A stretch of DNA of 64,000 bases from Tigriopus japonicus (taxonomy: Eukaryota; Arthropoda; Copepoda; Harpacticoida; Harpacticidae). Shown here piece by piece: positions 63,401 through 64,000 of this stretch (position 1 is its first letter; each line of letters opens with the position of its first letter). The translations under genes and the position numbers were made by a program. The stretch is taken from assembly GCA_010645155.1 (NCBI GenBank), contig CM021315.1, positions 770,679 through 834,678 on the forward strand, given 5' to 3'. The notes beneath the pieces are model-generated. The model searched no databases, was not told the origin of the DNA, and saw only the letters and a list, made by a program, of their open reading frames with translations.

Positions 63401-64000
63401 TCGAATTAACACAATATCACTTCAACAGCTCACTCCGCATTTAACTATTGTACGTCTCTGTTACGAGTGCTAAATCCCCTTCAAATAAACCCGTTATTGG
63501 CTTGTTACATATAATTGGGAGAAAAAGACCCATGCTTTGTCATGTGTTATATCGGAAAGTTCCCAATAGGAATAGAACAAAAGGCCGTCAGTTTACCCTC
63601 CCTTCAACATGGTAACCCATCTCCGATACAACTGTGATGTGGGTAAATCAGCCCCCCTGAATCGGAATGGAATTGACGATTTGACCTAAAAATGGTTACA
63701 CTGGCTTTGTCCAGCCACCGAATCCCTCCCCATCCCAGAACAACTTGGATCTGGAAACAATGGTCTCGGGAATTGAAGGACCCCCCTCTCGTCTTGGACG
63801 GATGGATTCGTGGTACAATTAGCTCGAGTAGTGCATATAATCCCTTTGATCGATATCTAGGGACACAGTTAATCCCAACAACCCTTTGTTCTTCTCCACT
63901 TCCGGATATCCCATCGACTAGGTTGGAGAAAAATATCCCAACTATGTATTCAAGAAGGGCAATGGTGTCCTTGAGGAAGTGTGAATTTGCAGATGTCATG

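Larger units (their letters stand above)
49512..64000. other. 14 kb without a supportable gene
   Basis: Short frames on both strands, none with a recognisable domain. Simple sequence includes an AG run (54514-54537), an A run (57953-57966) and GGAT repeats (60405-60421). A 131-codon minus-strand frame (63999-63604) is open to the right window edge and may continue outside, but its composition is not domain-like. A 119-codon minus-strand frame (57760-57401) is similarly unassigned. The region may be intergenic or intronic. Confidence 0.35.

Noticed and set aside
1..64000. Bacterial-style features: operons, ribosome-binding sites, CRISPR arrays, replication origins
   Set aside because: The sequence is eukaryotic in character. 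No regularly spaced repeat array and no dense coding were seen.

Overview
This is animal-type nuclear DNA with very little recognisable coding sequence. No open frame gives a protein I can name with confidence. The longest open frame is about 300 codons and does not look like protein. Introns that can be proposed are short (about 60 to 380 bp, GT...AG). Base composition is moderate, about 40-45% GC by eye, with two distinctly AT-rich islands. Eukaryotic cut-and-paste DNA transposons are present with intact target-site duplications, and simple repeats (GTT, GGAT, TTCC, AG) are scattered about. An invertebrate, perhaps an arthropod, fits the short introns and repeat content, but the sequence alone does not identify the organism.

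Layout. Bases 1-4,000 hold two candidate small genes on the + strand. Each begins with an exon encoding a hydrophobic, signal-peptide-like N-terminus: 528-879 (96 aa, two exons) and 3188-3929 (82 aa, three exons). Bases 4,000-15,200 show no supportable gene. Bases 15,235-18,303 are a 3.07-kb DNA transposon with 88-bp terminal inverted repeats (3 mismatches) and a flanking duplication. It is followed 224 bp later by a second, unrelated 715-bp hAT-like element (18,528-19,242) with a perfect 8-bp duplication. Bases 19,250-44,200 are mostly unassigned, with weak candidates at 28,075 (66-aa secreted-peptide-like ORF), 30,695-31,206 (minus-strand two-exon fragment) and 38,671-38,887 (minus-strand CUB-like frame).

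The second AT-rich island, 44.2-48.4 kb, is a nest of repeats. A hAT-like element (44,245-45,943, duplication GCTGTGAC) was itself interrupted by another hAT-like element (44,991-45,639, duplication ATTTCATT). Next come an AATTAC-rich tract, a 496-bp inverted-repeat element (47,209-47,704), a short acidic open segment, and a perfect 48-bp direct repeat that brackets about 1.4 kb. At 49,123-49,511 there is a two-exon, 107-codon + strand frame with an EF-hand-like acidic motif. The rest, to 64,000, shows simple repeats and nothing I can assign.

The best supported results are the four DNA transposons, because inverted termini and target duplications agree in each. None has a recognisable transposase, so all look non-autonomous or decayed. 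The protein-coding calls are hypotheses from splice-site and frame consistency only. I found no convincing novel multi-gene system; the most unusual content is the transposon architecture.
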